64,000 bases of DNA from Acinetobacter sp. CFCC 10889 (GCF_003268395.1 NZ_LQXQ01000023.1:1-64000), one strand, 5' to 3'. Positions 17,957-27,487 are shown, counted from the first letter of the stretch. Numbers and translations: made by a program. Notes: a model not told the origin generated them from the letters alone.

Positions 17957-18025
17957 AATTAAACTGTCACAAACTTTTGTTGAAATACAGCTTATCAAGA
18001 AGCAGCATTCGTTAGGAATGTCACC

Positions 18026-19069
18026 ATGAGCCCGTATTTAAAACAGCAGCAAAAGAAGCTCCTCGCAATTGGCACAAGTATTGTATTGGCTTGCGTCAGT
18101 GCCGCATGTACCACATCTTCAACTTCAAACGATGTTGAGCAAATCACGGTTTATACCGCCGTAGAAGCGGATCAACTGAAGCGTTATCAATGGGAATTAC
18201 GCAAAGCGCATCCTGAATTAAAAGTAAAATGGGTACGTGATTCGACAGGTGTGATCACTGCGAAATTATTAGCCGAACAAAAAAATCCACAAGCCGATGT
18301 GGTAATGGGCTTGGCGTTGACGAGTTTATTGGTCATGGAAAAAAATGACTTATTACAGCCATATCGTCCAAAAAATGTTGAACAACTGAAAACTGACTTT
18401 TATAGCCAAAAAGACATTCCGACATGGACAGGGATGACCGCTTGGGAGTCGGCTGTCTGTGTTAATAAAGTAGAACTTGAAAAGAAAAAATTACCGATCC
18501 CGCAAACATGGCAAGACCTGACTAAACCGATTTACAAAGGTTTAATCGTGATGCCAAATCCTGCATCGAGTGGCACGGGTTATTTGGATGTCACGGCTTG
18601 GGTGCAGATTTTTGGTGAAAAGCAAGCTTGGCAATATATGCAGGCACTTGATCAAAACATTTCTCAATATGTGCATTCAGGCTCGAAGCCTTGCAAGATG
18701 GCAGCGCAAGGAGAAACGGTCATTGGCATTTCATTTGGTTATCCGGGATTTAAACTTAAATCTCGTGGTGCACCTTTAGAAATTGTCTATCCGAAAGAAG
18801 GCTTAGGTTGGGAAATGGAAGCCTCGGCGATTGTCAAAGGCACGAAAAAACTCAGTAGCGCAGAAAAGTTTATTGATTGGACAGTCAGCCAAGCAGCCAA
18901 TGAGGCTTATGCACAAAACTTCTCAATGGTGGCGCATCAAAACGTACAGAGCAAAAATGCAGACTTCCCGAAAAATTTGTCACAGCAGTTGGTGAAAAAT
19001 GATTTTTATTGGGCAGCCGAGCAGCGTGAATCAATTTTAAAACAATGGTCAGCACTATTTGAAAAGTAA
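18026..19069 (+). CDS. 2-aminoethylphosphonate ABC transporter substrate-binding lipoprotein
   Basis: A periplasmic solute-binding protein of the iron/AEP type (PhnS2-like), 347 aa. The N-terminus is a lipoprotein signal with lipobox VSAAC (Cys at about residue 28), so it is membrane-anchored. The mature part has the two-lobe binding-protein layout: EQITVYTAVEADQL, then AKLLAEQKNPQADVVMG, and later PNPASSGTGYLDV. Function as the AEP receptor is inferred from the operon: the ATPase and permease genes follow, then the AEP-degrading enzymes. Operator 1 lies upstream. TTAGGAATGTCACC precedes the ATG as a usable ribosome site. Confidence 0.85.
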   Translation: MSPYLKQQQKKLLAIGTSIVLACVSAACTTSSTSNDVEQITVYTAVEADQLKRYQWELRKAHPELKVKWVRDSTGVITAKLLAEQKNPQADVVMGLALTSLLVMEKNDLLQPYRPKNVEQLKTDFYSQKDIPTWTGMTAWESAVCVNKVELEKKKLPIPQTWQDLTKPIYKGLIVMPNPASSGTGYLDVTAWVQIFGEKQAWQYMQALDQNISQYVHSGSKPCKMAAQGETVIGISFGYPGFKLKSRGAPLEIVYPKEGLGWEMEASAIVKGTKKLSSAEKFIDWTVSQAANEAYAQNFSMVAHQNVQSKNADFPKNLSQQLVKNDFYWAAEQRESILKQWSALFEK

Positions 19070-19164
19070 TGAATCATTCAGAATTAATTATTCAAAACGA
19101 TTTATTTAAAACAAATGATTTTCAACAAGATATTCCAAATTAAGCATTAAAAATCAGGTGCAAC

Positions 19165-20388
19165 ATGCAAATTCCATCGCATTTACAAAATAGCAGGACA
19201 GGGCAAGCCATGCCAAATTCGGCAGGGCATCTGCTCTCAACCTTAAGAACATTTAAAATGGCAGAATCTAAAACTTTACTCGAAGCGATTGATATTCAAA
19301 AATCATTTGGTTCAAGTCGGGTATTGGAACATATTAATCTTGACCTCAAAGCAGGTGAGTTTGTCAGCTTTTTAGGTCCATCGGGTTGTGGAAAAACCAC
19401 CTTGCTACGCATCATTGCAGGGCTTGAACAGCCTGATTATGGCAAGGTGATTAAGCAAGAGATTGATATTACTCATTTCAATACAGCAAAACGTAAATGT
19501 GGCATCGTATTTCAAAACTATGCACTTTTTCCGAATTTAACCGTGGCGGAAAATATTGCATTTGGTTTGCATAAGAAAGATTGGACAACACAAGAGATTC
19601 AATATCGTGTGAATGAATTATTGCACCTGATTGAATTGCCGAACATTGCAGAAAAATATCCCAATCAATTGTCAGGTGGTCAGCAACAGCGTGTGGCTTT
19701 AGCCCGTGCGATTGCGCCGAATCCTGATATTTTACTTTTGGATGAGCCTTTATCCGCTTTAGATGCTTTGGTGCGTTTAAATTTGCGTCAGAAAATTCGC
19801 AATATTCAGCGTCAGTTGAATCTGCCTGCGATCATGGTCACGCATGATCAGGAAGAAGCTTTGAGCATTTCTGATCGTGTTGCGGTGATGAATAAAGGTG
19901 TGATTGAGCAACTCGATACGCCACATAATATTTATTATAAACCGCAAACACGTTTCGTGGCGCAGTTTATCGGTTCGATGAATTTTATGCAGACGGTGGC
20001 TGTCGATGCACATCATTTGAAAATGGATGAGCAATCACAGATTGAATTTCCGCATTTAACATTTGCCAAAGATGAGCAATTCGAAATCGCTTTTCGCCCT
20101 GAAAATGTCAAACTTGTGAATGAAAATCAACCATCGAATGAATATTTAAATTTAGCCGTTCGTATTGTCAATACTGAGTTTTTGGGTGCAAAACGCCGTT
20201 TATTTTGTGTGATTCAAAATCAAAATGCATCAGATGGCAGTGTTTCGGATGGCAATGTTTCAGATGAGCATGTTTTACAAGTCGATGTCGATCATCAACA
20301 GATGACGATTGTACAAGATGACATGGTTTTACAAGTGCCAATTCGTGCTTTGCATGTATTTGATGCACGAGGGCATGCGAGATGTTAA
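19165..20388 (+). CDS. 2-aminoethylphosphonate ABC transporter ATP-binding protein
   Basis: The importer ATPase (PhnT2-like), 407 aa. Walker A GPSGCGKTT is at residues 71-79, followed by the signature LSGGQQQR, Walker B ILLLDEP and the switch His in MVTHDQEEAL; a C-terminal TOBE-like domain follows. CAGGTGCAAC precedes the ATG at 19165. In-frame Mets at 19210 and 19258 would remove the unusual 15-31-residue N-terminal extension and approach the usual size (about 350-375 aa). Three imperfect 15-nt units (20230-20274) encode a Ser-Asp-Gly-rich insert in the C-terminal domain. The stop overlaps the permease start. Confidence 0.9.
   Translation: MQIPSHLQNSRTGQAMPNSAGHLLSTLRTFKMAESKTLLEAIDIQKSFGSSRVLEHINLDLKAGEFVSFLGPSGCGKTTLLRIIAGLEQPDYGKVIKQEIDITHFNTAKRKCGIVFQNYALFPNLTVAENIAFGLHKKDWTTQEIQYRVNELLHLIELPNIAEKYPNQLSGGQQQRVALARAIAPNPDILLLDEPLSALDALVRLNLRQKIRNIQRQLNLPAIMVTHDQEEALSISDRVAVMNKGVIEQLDTPHNIYYKPQTRFVAQFIGSMNFMQTVAVDAHHLKMDEQSQIEFPHLTFAKDEQFEIAFRPENVKLVNENQPSNEYLNLAVRIVNTEFLGAKRRLFCVIQNQNASDGSVSDGNVSDEHVLQVDVDHQQMTIVQDDMVLQVPIRALHVFDARGHARC
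20230..20274 (+). repeat. three 15-nt tandem units inside the ABC ATPase gene
   Basis: The units are TCAGATGGCAGTGTT, TCGGATGGCAATGTT and TCAGATGAGCATGTT, in frame, encoding SDGSV-SDGNV-SDEHV. They lie in the C-terminal TOBE-like domain, probably in a surface loop. A unit-number change would not shift the frame, so the loop can vary in length. Confidence 0.85.
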
Positions 20389-22097
20389 ATCAATCTGCTG
20401 CCGATGCCTTATTAAAAACGCAGACAGCGCATCGTTCTCGTTATTCATTGCGTTCAAGTGCAGTGTTATTTGTTGCAGCGATTCTATTAACGTTGAGTTT
20501 GATCGCACCTTTAATGGTGTTGATGCAAAGCGCATTTTTAAATGAACAGCATCAGTTTGTTGGTTTTGAAAATTTTGCCGCTTATTTTTCCAATCCTGCT
20601 TTGATCTCATCCATTTTCAATTCGATGTGGATTGCCATTACAGCGATGTTGATCACGGTCAGCTTGGCAAGTGTTTATGCTTTTGCATTGACCAATTGCA
20701 ATATTCGAGGCAAAGCTTTCTTTAAAGCTGTGGCATTTTTACCGATTCTTGCACCTTCGATATTGCCTTCTTTGGCATTGGTCTATTTGTTTGGTCAGCA
20801 AGGCGTGTTCAAGGGCATCATGGGCGAGGTGCAGATTTATGGACCGCTCGGCATTCTGATCAGTTATTGCTTTTGGCTGTTTCCGGCTATGGTGATGTTA
20901 ATGATGGGCGCATTTCGTCATATAGATCAACGCTTGATTGAAGCTTCACATGCCTTAGGAAAAAATACTTTAGAAACCCATTGGGCAGTGACATTTCCTG
21001 CGATTCGCTACGGTTTAGTCAGTGCCTGTTTGGTGGCATTTACCTACGTCATTACCGATTTCGGGATTCCCAAAGTGATTGGTGGCTCATTCAATATGAT
21101 GGCATTGGATGTGTATAAGCAGATTATTGGTCAGCAAAATATGAATATGGGTGCTGTGATTTCGATCTTGTTGCTATGTCCTGCGGTGTTGGCATTTATC
21201 TTTGATCGTTATCAAAGTCGTCGTCAGGAACGTTATCAAAATTTCCAAATTCAGCCTTATCGTCTACGTGCCAATCCTCGCATTGAAAAAGCCTTAACCG
21301 TATTTTGTGGTGTAATTTCAGGTGGTATTTTACTGATCATCATCACTGCGATTCTTGCCTCATTCATTCGCTATTGGCCTTATGATTTGTCACTGACGTT
21401 CAATCATTATCGCTTTGACTATGTCGATGGTGGCGGTTGGGCAAGCTATTTTAACTCGATCAAATTGGCTTTGTTTAGCACTGTTTTTGGAACGATTTTA
21501 ATCTTCATCATTGCCTTATTCAGCACTCGTTTTAAAGCACATCCTTTGCTGAAAAATTATGTGCAAGTCTTGGTATTATTGCCTTTAGCAGTACCGGGAT
21601 TAGTATTGGGTATTGCTTATATCTTGTTCTTCAATGCACCGCAAAACCCTGTGTCTTTGCTGTACGGTACGATGACGCTGTTGGTGATTTCGACCATTAT
21701 CCATTATTACACTGTGCCACATATGACGCTGACTCATGCGATTCAACAGATCCCGAATCAACTTGATCATGCAGCGCAAAGTTTGGGGACTTCACATTGG
21801 ACCATGTTTCGCAAAGTCTATTTACCTTTAACCTTTCCTGCGCTATGCGATGTGTCGGTGTATTTATTTGTCAATGCCATGACTACGGTTTCCGCTGCGA
21901 TTTTCCTTTACTCACCTGATACCAATTTAGCGTCGGTGGCAGTGCTAAATATGGATGATGCAGGCGATACCGTGGCTGCGGTTGCCATGAGTATTTTGAT
22001 TTTACTGACATCATGTGCCGTCAAGTTGCTGCATTGGTTGCTGACTCGAAAAATGATGGCATCAAGCCAACGATGGCGTGAGCAGACCCATTCATAA
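20382..22097 (+). CDS. 2-aminoethylphosphonate ABC transporter permease (fused two-domain)
   Basis: A 571-aa permease (PhnU2-like) with two binding-protein-dependent transport domains in one chain. Each domain has about six helices and an EAA loop: EASHALGKNTLETHWAVTFP in the first half and DHAAQSLGTSHWTMFRKVYLP in the second. One such chain can form the whole channel with two ATPase subunits. The start codon overlaps the ATPase stop (ATGTTAA), showing translational coupling. A 126-bp gap follows before the FAD oxidoreductase. Confidence 0.9.
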   Translation: MLNQSAADALLKTQTAHRSRYSLRSSAVLFVAAILLTLSLIAPLMVLMQSAFLNEQHQFVGFENFAAYFSNPALISSIFNSMWIAITAMLITVSLASVYAFALTNCNIRGKAFFKAVAFLPILAPSILPSLALVYLFGQQGVFKGIMGEVQIYGPLGILISYCFWLFPAMVMLMMGAFRHIDQRLIEASHALGKNTLETHWAVTFPAIRYGLVSACLVAFTYVITDFGIPKVIGGSFNMMALDVYKQIIGQQNMNMGAVISILLLCPAVLAFIFDRYQSRRQERYQNFQIQPYRLRANPRIEKALTVFCGVISGGILLIIITAILASFIRYWPYDLSLTFNHYRFDYVDGGGWASYFNSIKLALFSTVFGTILIFIIALFSTRFKAHPLLKNYVQVLVLLPLAVPGLVLGIAYILFFNAPQNPVSLLYGTMTLLVISTIIHYYTVPHMTLTHAIQQIPNQLDHAAQSLGTSHWTMFRKVYLPLTFPALCDVSVYLFVNAMTTVSAAIFLYSPDTNLASVAVLNMDDAGDTVAAVAMSILILLTSCAVKLLHWLLTRKMMASSQRWREQTHS

Positions 22098-22223
22098 ACC
22101 ATTGATAACAGATTGATCATTCAACATTAACTTTTAAATTTTTAAACCATTTGAATTAAACGCTTGTTTTCAGGCGCTCGGGATTTTGCGTCCTGAAAAA
22201 AGTAAATAAGGTAGAAAAGTAGC

Positions 22224-23378
22224 ATGAATACAGCACAATTTGACTTAATTATTGTCGGTGCAGGGATTTTAGGATTATCCGCAGCAATCCAAGCAGCAGA
22301 GCAAGGATTAAAAGTGCAAGTCTTTGAAAAAGATGCACAAGCTGTCGGTGCAACGCGCCGTAACTTTGGCATGGTTGGAACATCAACACTCAGTCGTCCC
22401 GATGCGAAATGGCGTGAATATGCTTTGGCAACCCGTGAATTTTATCAACGAATTCAAGCACACACCGATATTTCATTTCAACAGCGTAATGGCTTGTATG
22501 TGGCAAATACAGAACTTGAATGGCAAGTGTTAAACGAGTTTGCTCAAGCTGCACCTGATTATCAGATTCCTGTGAGTTTATTATCAAAATCACAACTATT
22601 TGATCAATATGATTATTTAACCCCTGAAGCGGCACTTCGTGGTGGCATGGTATTCCATGAAGATTATTCCGTTGAGCCACATTTGGCCGGTCAGCGTTTA
22701 TTGCAATATGCTGAAAAAATTGGCGTGGAAATTCAGTGCAATGCATGCGTGGTACAAACACAGTCAAGCCAAGACATGGCACGTATTCACTTAGCAACAG
22801 GGCAAACCTTCACGGCAAATAAAGTTCTGATTTGTCATGGTGAAGTGACGCAATTGCTCTATCCCGATCTCTTGCAACAAAAAGGCTTATTGCGTTGTGC
22901 CTTACAAATGACACTGACCAAACCACTCAACGTGAATCTCAATGCGTCGATTTATTCAGGTTTGTCGATCTCTCGTTATCCTGCTTTTGAAATTTGCCCA
23001 AGCCATCAAGACCTACGCAACGAATCACAAATCGGTTTGGTTGAAAAATACGGCATTCATATTCTGATTAAACAAAATCAATTTGGACAAATTATTTTGG
23101 GCGATAGCCATGAATATTATCCAATTGAAGATGTACCACAATTTAATCAACGTGAAGAAATTAACCAATTTATTTTGCAATATTGCAAAGAAAACATTGG
23201 CTTGCAACTTCCTGAAGTTGAAGCTCGTTGGAATGGTTATTACCTGACCCATCCAACTGAGTTGGCATGCGTAACGGAAGCTGAACGTAATATTTTCCTT
23301 GTCAGTGCAATTGCAGGAAAGGGCATGACCACAGGCGCAGGTTTTATGAAAGAAATGTTAGAAAATTATATTTTTTAA
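22224..23378 (+). CDS. phosphonate-degradation-associated FAD-dependent oxidoreductase
   Basis: A 384-aa flavoprotein of the D-amino-acid-oxidase fold (DAO family, the group named TIGR03364). The dinucleotide site is IIVGAGILGLSAAIQAAEQG (about residues 9-28), with a Glu at the end of the second strand (VQVFEK), and the C-terminal FAD contact is SAIAGKGMTTGAG. Members regularly sit in AEP operons, and some are reported to oxidise N-alkylated AEP to phosphonoacetaldehyde, the PhnX substrate. That role fits but is not proven here. AAGGTAGAAAAGTAGC precedes the ATG. A degenerate operator half-site lies at about 22141-22149, and the stop abuts operator 2. Confidence 0.85.
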   Translation: MNTAQFDLIIVGAGILGLSAAIQAAEQGLKVQVFEKDAQAVGATRRNFGMVGTSTLSRPDAKWREYALATREFYQRIQAHTDISFQQRNGLYVANTELEWQVLNEFAQAAPDYQIPVSLLSKSQLFDQYDYLTPEAALRGGMVFHEDYSVEPHLAGQRLLQYAEKIGVEIQCNACVVQTQSSQDMARIHLATGQTFTANKVLICHGEVTQLLYPDLLQQKGLLRCALQMTLTKPLNVNLNASIYSGLSISRYPAFEICPSHQDLRNESQIGLVEKYGIHILIKQNQFGQIILGDSHEYYPIEDVPQFNQREEINQFILQYCKENIGLQLPEVEARWNGYYLTHPTELACVTEAERNIFLVSAIAGKGMTTGAGFMKEMLENYIF

Positions 23379-23396
23379 TCTGGTTTAAACCACATT
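23377..23396 (+). promoter_or_regulatory. palindromic operator 2 (GntR/HutC type)
   Basis: AATCTGGTTTAAACCACATT differs from operator 1 at one base and keeps the perfect core TGGTTTAAACCA. It starts at the FAD-oxidoreductase stop and lies 38 bp before the phnW ATG. A good -10 box (TATACT, 23401-23406) follows 4 bp later, and the sequence downstream (ACTGT..ACAAA) also resembles that after operator 1, so this is probably a repressor-controlled promoter for phnW-phnX. Confidence 0.72.
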
Positions 23397-23434
23397 GATT
23401 TATACTGTACAAAATTGAACAAAGGTTAGGCGAA

Positions 23435-24583
23435 ATGAACGCAAAAATTGAACTTGAAAACGAAATTGCAAATCAAATGAACAATGAACTTGAGAATAAA
23501 TACTTATTGCTGACACCGGGCCCCTTGTCGACTTCGACAACTGTGCGCCGTGTGATGCAACGTGATTGGTGTACGTGGGACAAAGAATATAATGCTTTGG
23601 TTCAGGATATTCGCAGTCGTTTGGTGGCTATGGCGACAGCACAACCTGAGCAATATAGTGCGGTGTTGATGCAAGGTAGTGGCAGTTTTTCTGTTGAATC
23701 CGTCTTAGGTTCTGCGATTCCCAAAGATGGCAAAATTTTAATCATCAATAACGGTGCTTATGGTGCGCGCATGGTGCAAATGGCACGTTGCCTGAACATT
23801 GATGTGGTGGAATTACGCTATCCTGAAATGCAAACTCCTCAACTTGCAGATATTGAAAAAGCGCTTGAAGATGAAAGTATTAGCCATGTGTCATGTGTGC
23901 ATTGCGAAACCACAACAGGTTTGTTGAATCCAATTCAAGAGATTGGACGCATTGTCAAAGCGAAAAATAAAGTATGGATCGTCGATGCAATGAGTTCTTT
24001 TGGCGGTGTGCCAATGGACATTGCAGAACTTGAAATAGATTTCCTGATTTCAAGTGCCAATAAATGCATTCAAGGTGTACCGGGTTTTGGTTTTATTTTG
24101 GCAAAACGAGAGCAATTACAGGCATGCAAGGGTTTGGCACGTTCAGTCAGTCTAGACCTTTATGACCAATGGAACACGATGGAACAGCAGGGTGGTAAAT
24201 GGCGTTTCACCTCACCAACCCATGTGGTACGTGCATTTTATCAAGCCTTGCTCGAGTTGGAACAAGAGGGCGGTGTTACTGTACGTTATCAGCGTTATTT
24301 GCATAATCAGCAACGCCTAGCGACAGGCATGCAAGCACTTGGTTTTGAAATGGTCTTAGATCAAAACACACCGCAATCTCCAATTATCACCACATTCCTT
24401 TATCCAAATGAAGCCGATTTTAACTTCCAAGCCTTGTATGAAAATCTGAAACAAGCAGGTTTTGTGATCTATCCCGGCAAAGTCACCGATTTAAATTGTT
24501 TCCGTATTGGCAATATCGGTGAGGTTTATTTGGATGATATTGAACGACTTTTAACAGCGATTGAGCAATATTGTCAGGCTTAA
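23435..24583 (+). CDS. phnW: 2-aminoethylphosphonate--pyruvate transaminase
   Basis: PhnW, a fold-type I PLP aminotransferase converting AEP and pyruvate to phosphonoacetaldehyde and alanine. Family marks are [10 protein letters not shown] near the N-terminus, DWCTWDKEY, and the PLP-lysine region [15 protein letters not shown] (Lys at about residue 210). The length, 382 aa, includes a short polar N-terminal extension before [19 protein letters not shown] before the ATG is a usable ribosome site. Operator 2 is just upstream. It is 59 bp before phnX, whose product hydrolyses the aldehyde formed here. Confidence 0.94.
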   Translation: MNAKIELENEIANQMNNELENKYLLLTPGPLSTSTTVRRVMQRDWCTWDKEYNALVQDIRSRLVAMATAQPEQYSAVLMQGSGSFSVESVLGSAIPKDGKILIINNGAYGARMVQMARCLNIDVVELRYPEMQTPQLADIEKALEDESISHVSCVHCETTTGLLNPIQEIGRIVKAKNKVWIVDAMSSFGGVPMDIAELEIDFLISSANKCIQGVPGFGFILAKREQLQACKGLARSVSLDLYDQWNTMEQQGGKWRFTSPTHVVRAFYQALLELEQEGGVTVRYQRYLHNQQRLATGMQALGFEMVLDQNTPQSPIITTFLYPNEADFNFQALYENLKQAGFVIYPGKVTDLNCFRIGNIGEVYLDDIERLLTAIEQYCQA

Positions 24584-24642
24584 TTTTATTTTCACAATTT
24601 ATTTATATATCAATTTAATACACAAACTTTTAGGACAAACTT

Positions 24643-25458
24643 ATGAACATTTCACATTCAGCATTACAAGCAGTTGTTTTCGATTGGGCAGGTACGACAG
24701 TAGACTTTGGTTCACGTGCACCAATTTTGGCATTCATGGCGTTATTTGCAGATAACAAAGTTGAAATTTCAATTGAAGAAGCACGTGCGCCAATGGGTTT
24801 AGAAAAACGTGATCACATTGCAGCTGTGTTAAAAATGTCACGTGTTGCAGAGGCATGGAAACAAGCACATGGTGCGGAAGTGACTGTTGCAGACATTGAC
24901 CGTTTGTATCAAGACTTTATTCCGTATCAATTAAAAACCATTCCAACCTGTTCGAAGTTGATTCCGGGTGCATTAGAGGCATTTGCAGATATTCGTGCGC
25001 GCGGTGCAAAAATTGGCAGTAATACAGGTTATGCGTCGATGATGATTGGTCAATTGGTACAAGATGCGGCAGATCAAGGTTATGTACCAGACTGCATTAT
25101 CACCGCAAGTGATGTGAAACATGGTCGTCCATATCCTGAGATGTTGTGGAAAAATTTGATTGAATTGGATGTGTTAGATATTAAAACTGTGGTGAAAGTG
25201 GATGACACAGTGGTTGGTATTGAAGAGGGTTTAAATGGTGGTTGTTGGACAGTGGGCTTAGCCGTGAGTGGTAATGAAGTCGGTTTAAGCTTTGAAGAAT
25301 GGTCTGTACTTTCTGCAACTGAGCAAGCTCGTTTAAAAGAAAAAGCCTATGCAAAAATGAATGCTTCAGGCGCACATTATGTAATTGATAGTATTGCTGA
25401 TCTGCCTGCAGTTTTGGATGCGATTGAACAGCGTCTAGCAAATGCTGAAAAGCCTTAA
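24643..25458 (+). CDS. phnX: phosphonoacetaldehyde hydrolase
   Basis: PhnX (phosphonatase), a HAD-superfamily enzyme splitting phosphonoacetaldehyde into acetaldehyde and phosphate. The HAD nucleophile motif is VFDWAGTTVDFGS (Asp at about residue 13), the cap-domain Lys lies in the GLEKRDHI region (about 52), and the C-terminal acidic motif is VKVDDTVVGIEEG. The 271-aa length is normal. TTTTAGGACAAACTT before the ATG is a good ribosome site. It ends the AEP gene set and is followed by a strong terminator. Together with phnW it lets the cell use AEP as a source of P, N and C. Confidence 0.95.
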   Translation: MNISHSALQAVVFDWAGTTVDFGSRAPILAFMALFADNKVEISIEEARAPMGLEKRDHIAAVLKMSRVAEAWKQAHGAEVTVADIDRLYQDFIPYQLKTIPTCSKLIPGALEAFADIRARGAKIGSNTGYASMMIGQLVQDAADQGYVPDCIITASDVKHGRPYPEMLWKNLIELDVLDIKTVVKVDDTVVGIEEGLNGGCWTVGLAVSGNEVGLSFEEWSVLSATEQARLKEKAYAKMNASGAHYVIDSIADLPAVLDAIEQRLANAEKP

Positions 25459-25776
25459 AAGACATTAATCTTGCCGTTAAAAAATACCAGTTTTTTACAA
25501 CTGGTATTTTTTGTAAATGAATATTCATTCTTTTTAATGTCAAAAGTATGTTTGGTTTTTAATATAAACATTAAAATTAGTTGATATTTAATGTATAAAA
25601 TCCATCTAGTATCAGCTTATTTTTTTTAACATCTCCTATTTTTTAATAAAAATTGACTCTTTATTGGAATTTTTGAACAAAATGTACATTGTAATTTCCC
25701 AAGTGAAAAGTTAAAGTAGATGTAATCACTTGGAATTATCCTAAGGCTTTGATTAAAAAAATAATTTGGAGAATTT
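25459..25776. other. intergenic region with the AEP-operon terminator
   Basis: This 318-bp spacer contains the phnX terminator (25481-25513) and an AT-rich stretch leading to the GST gene. A TTGGAGAATTT ribosome site is visible at the end. No ORF or further signal is supported. Confidence 0.5.
25481..25513 (+). terminator. rho-independent terminator after phnX
   Basis: AAAATACCAG/CTGGTATTTT form a 10-bp stem around a T/A loop, followed by further T residues. It ends the AEP operon. Confidence 0.88.
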
Positions 25777-26541
25777 ATGCGTACCCTTTACCAATTTCCT
25801 TTGTCGCATTACTGTGAAAAAGCGCGTTGGTTACTTGATCATAAAGAAATAGATTTTGTAGCACAAAATATGATACCAGGGGTGCATCGTGCATTTGCTC
25901 AATTAAAAACAGGGCAAAATAAATTACCAATTTTAAAAGATGGCGAACGCTGGATCGCAGATTCTACCCAAATTGCTTTGTATTTAGATGAACAATATCC
26001 TGAGCATACTTTGCTTCGTTTAGATGCTCAATTACGCCAAAATGCTTTAGAAATCAATGAAATTTCCAATGCGTTAGGGCAGCATGTACGCCGTTGGGGT
26101 TTAGCGCAAGCACTATCAACTAGTGATGAGCCTTTGGAAATTATGTTGGGTGAAAAAGGTTATTTACGTCAGTTTGAAAAATTTTCCAAACCTATTTTAA
26201 AAACTTTGGTTTCAAAAAGTTATCAGTTAGATGCGGAAAAAGTTGCTGAATCTAAAAATAAAATAGACGAAATTACGCAACAGCTCAATGCTAAACTTAT
26301 TGAAAATCAATGTCGCTATTTGGTTGGTGATCGCCTAGGTTTGGCAGATATTGCAGTCTGTTCGATGCTTGCTCCATTGTTATTTTTAAATGGGACACCT
26401 TGGGAAGTTGAGTCTGAGGATAGTGTGTCAGAAGAAGTTAAAAATTATAAAAATGAATTGCTTAATCTGCCTCTTGGGCAATATGTACAGCGTATTTATA
26501 TGACTGAGCGTAATGCGCGAGTCGATTGGCGTGGTATATAG
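25777..26541 (+). CDS. glutathione S-transferase family protein
   Basis: A 254-aa two-domain GST. The N-terminal thioredoxin-like domain (about 1-80) has the start RTLYQFPLSHYCEKARW, with a Ser/Cys at the active-site position, and the glutathione-binding pattern KLPILKDGERWIADSTQIALYL. The helical C-terminal domain contains the N-capping region LADIAVCSML. It is probably a cytosolic detoxification or thiol-transfer enzyme; the substrate is unknown. A strong Shine-Dalgarno (TTGGAGAATTT) lies before the ATG. It is a stand-alone gene with a long AT-rich spacer on both sides. Confidence 0.85.
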   Translation: MRTLYQFPLSHYCEKARWLLDHKEIDFVAQNMIPGVHRAFAQLKTGQNKLPILKDGERWIADSTQIALYLDEQYPEHTLLRLDAQLRQNALEINEISNALGQHVRRWGLAQALSTSDEPLEIMLGEKGYLRQFEKFSKPILKTLVSKSYQLDAEKVAESKNKIDEITQQLNAKLIENQCRYLVGDRLGLADIAVCSMLAPLLFLNGTPWEVESEDSVSEEVKNYKNELLNLPLGQYVQRIYMTERNARVDWRGI

Positions 26542-26698
26542 TTGGTTTGGTTGGTGGTATTTAAAAAAGTATACTGGCTATATTTTACTCATTGTTTCAA
26601 TGTTATCAAATACTGAAAATACAGAGCATTCAATTTATATATTTTCACTTTTATCAACAGATTTAGCTAGTATACAGTTTAGAATACCACCTCATGAT

Positions 26699-27421
26699 TT
26701 ACTTGCTTGCTTCTAGTTGTTTCAAATATTGTTGAAAAATTTGCTGTGCTTTGATTTCTAATAATGGTGCAAATATCTGATTATGAGTACGTAAATGTGG
26801 AATATCAAAACCTACTTTGCGTAATTCACACGTATGACCAATGAGCCATTTTTCCATACAGTCAGCAGCAACCTCAACATGGAATTGCAGCGCTAAAATA
26901 TTTTGTCCGATTCTAAAAGCTTGATTCGGGTAGATTTCTGAACTCGCCAATAATTCAGCATGTTCAGGCAAATCAAAAGTATCACCATGCCAATGCAAAA
27001 CTTCAGTATTTTCCAAAGGCAATAACGGATTATTTGGAATATTTTGAATCTTTAATTTAGACCAACCAATTTCTTTCTGGTGTCCTGCATAGACTTTCGC
27101 CTCCAAAGCATGGGCAATCAATTGTGCACCCAAACAAATCCCAATCGTGGGTAAGTTTTTTGCTAAACGCTGTTTTAAATAGGCAATTTCATCATTTAAG
27201 AATGGATAGTCTGTCGTTTCATAGACCCCAATCGGACCACCTAAAATAATCACTAAGCCCTCAAATTCAAAAGCTTTTTTTAAATCATCAACACCTGCCT
27301 CAAAGTAGCGAACCCGATAATCGTGTTCATAAAAGGTATCTTCAAGAACACCCAAATCTTCAAAAGCTAAATGTTGAATTGCATAGATCGTTTTAGGCAA
27401 AGCGGATGTTGGAGCAGTCAT
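26699..27421 (-). CDS. class I glutamine amidotransferase-like protein
   Basis: A 240-aa stand-alone GATase1 domain. The nucleophile Cys lies in GICLGAQLIAHAL (about residue 98), and the His-x-Glu part of the triad is ALQFHVEV (about 180). Such GuaA-like stand-alone proteins are often annotated as GMP synthase-like amidotransferases, with unknown acceptors; gamma-glutamyl hydrolase activity is also possible. No synthetase partner is adjacent. It is transcribed toward the GST gene, with the TetR-family gene upstream on the same strand, 66 bp away. Confidence 0.85.
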   Translation of the reverse strand: MTAPTSALPKTIYAIQHLAFEDLGVLEDTFYEHDYRVRYFEAGVDDLKKAFEFEGLVIILGGPIGVYETTDYPFLNDEIAYLKQRLAKNLPTIGICLGAQLIAHALEAKVYAGHQKEIGWSKLKIQNIPNNPLLPLENTEVLHWHGDTFDLPEHAELLASSEIYPNQAFRIGQNILALQFHVEVAADCMEKWLIGHTCELRKVGFDIPHLRTHNQIFAPLLEIKAQQIFQQYLKQLEASK

Positions 27422-27487
27422 GATTTATACGGTTTTATAAGGAATATAGGATATTTATAGCAGTTTATAGTGAGCTTAAATATAAAA

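Larger units (their letters stand above)
17641..18025. other. intergenic region holding the long repeat (copy 1) and an operator
   Basis: There is no gene here. It contains copy 1 of the long intergenic repeat (17696-17914), including a perfect 10-bp stem hairpin at 17747-17772, and then the palindromic operator at 17937-17956 before the AEP importer gene. Confidence 0.7.
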
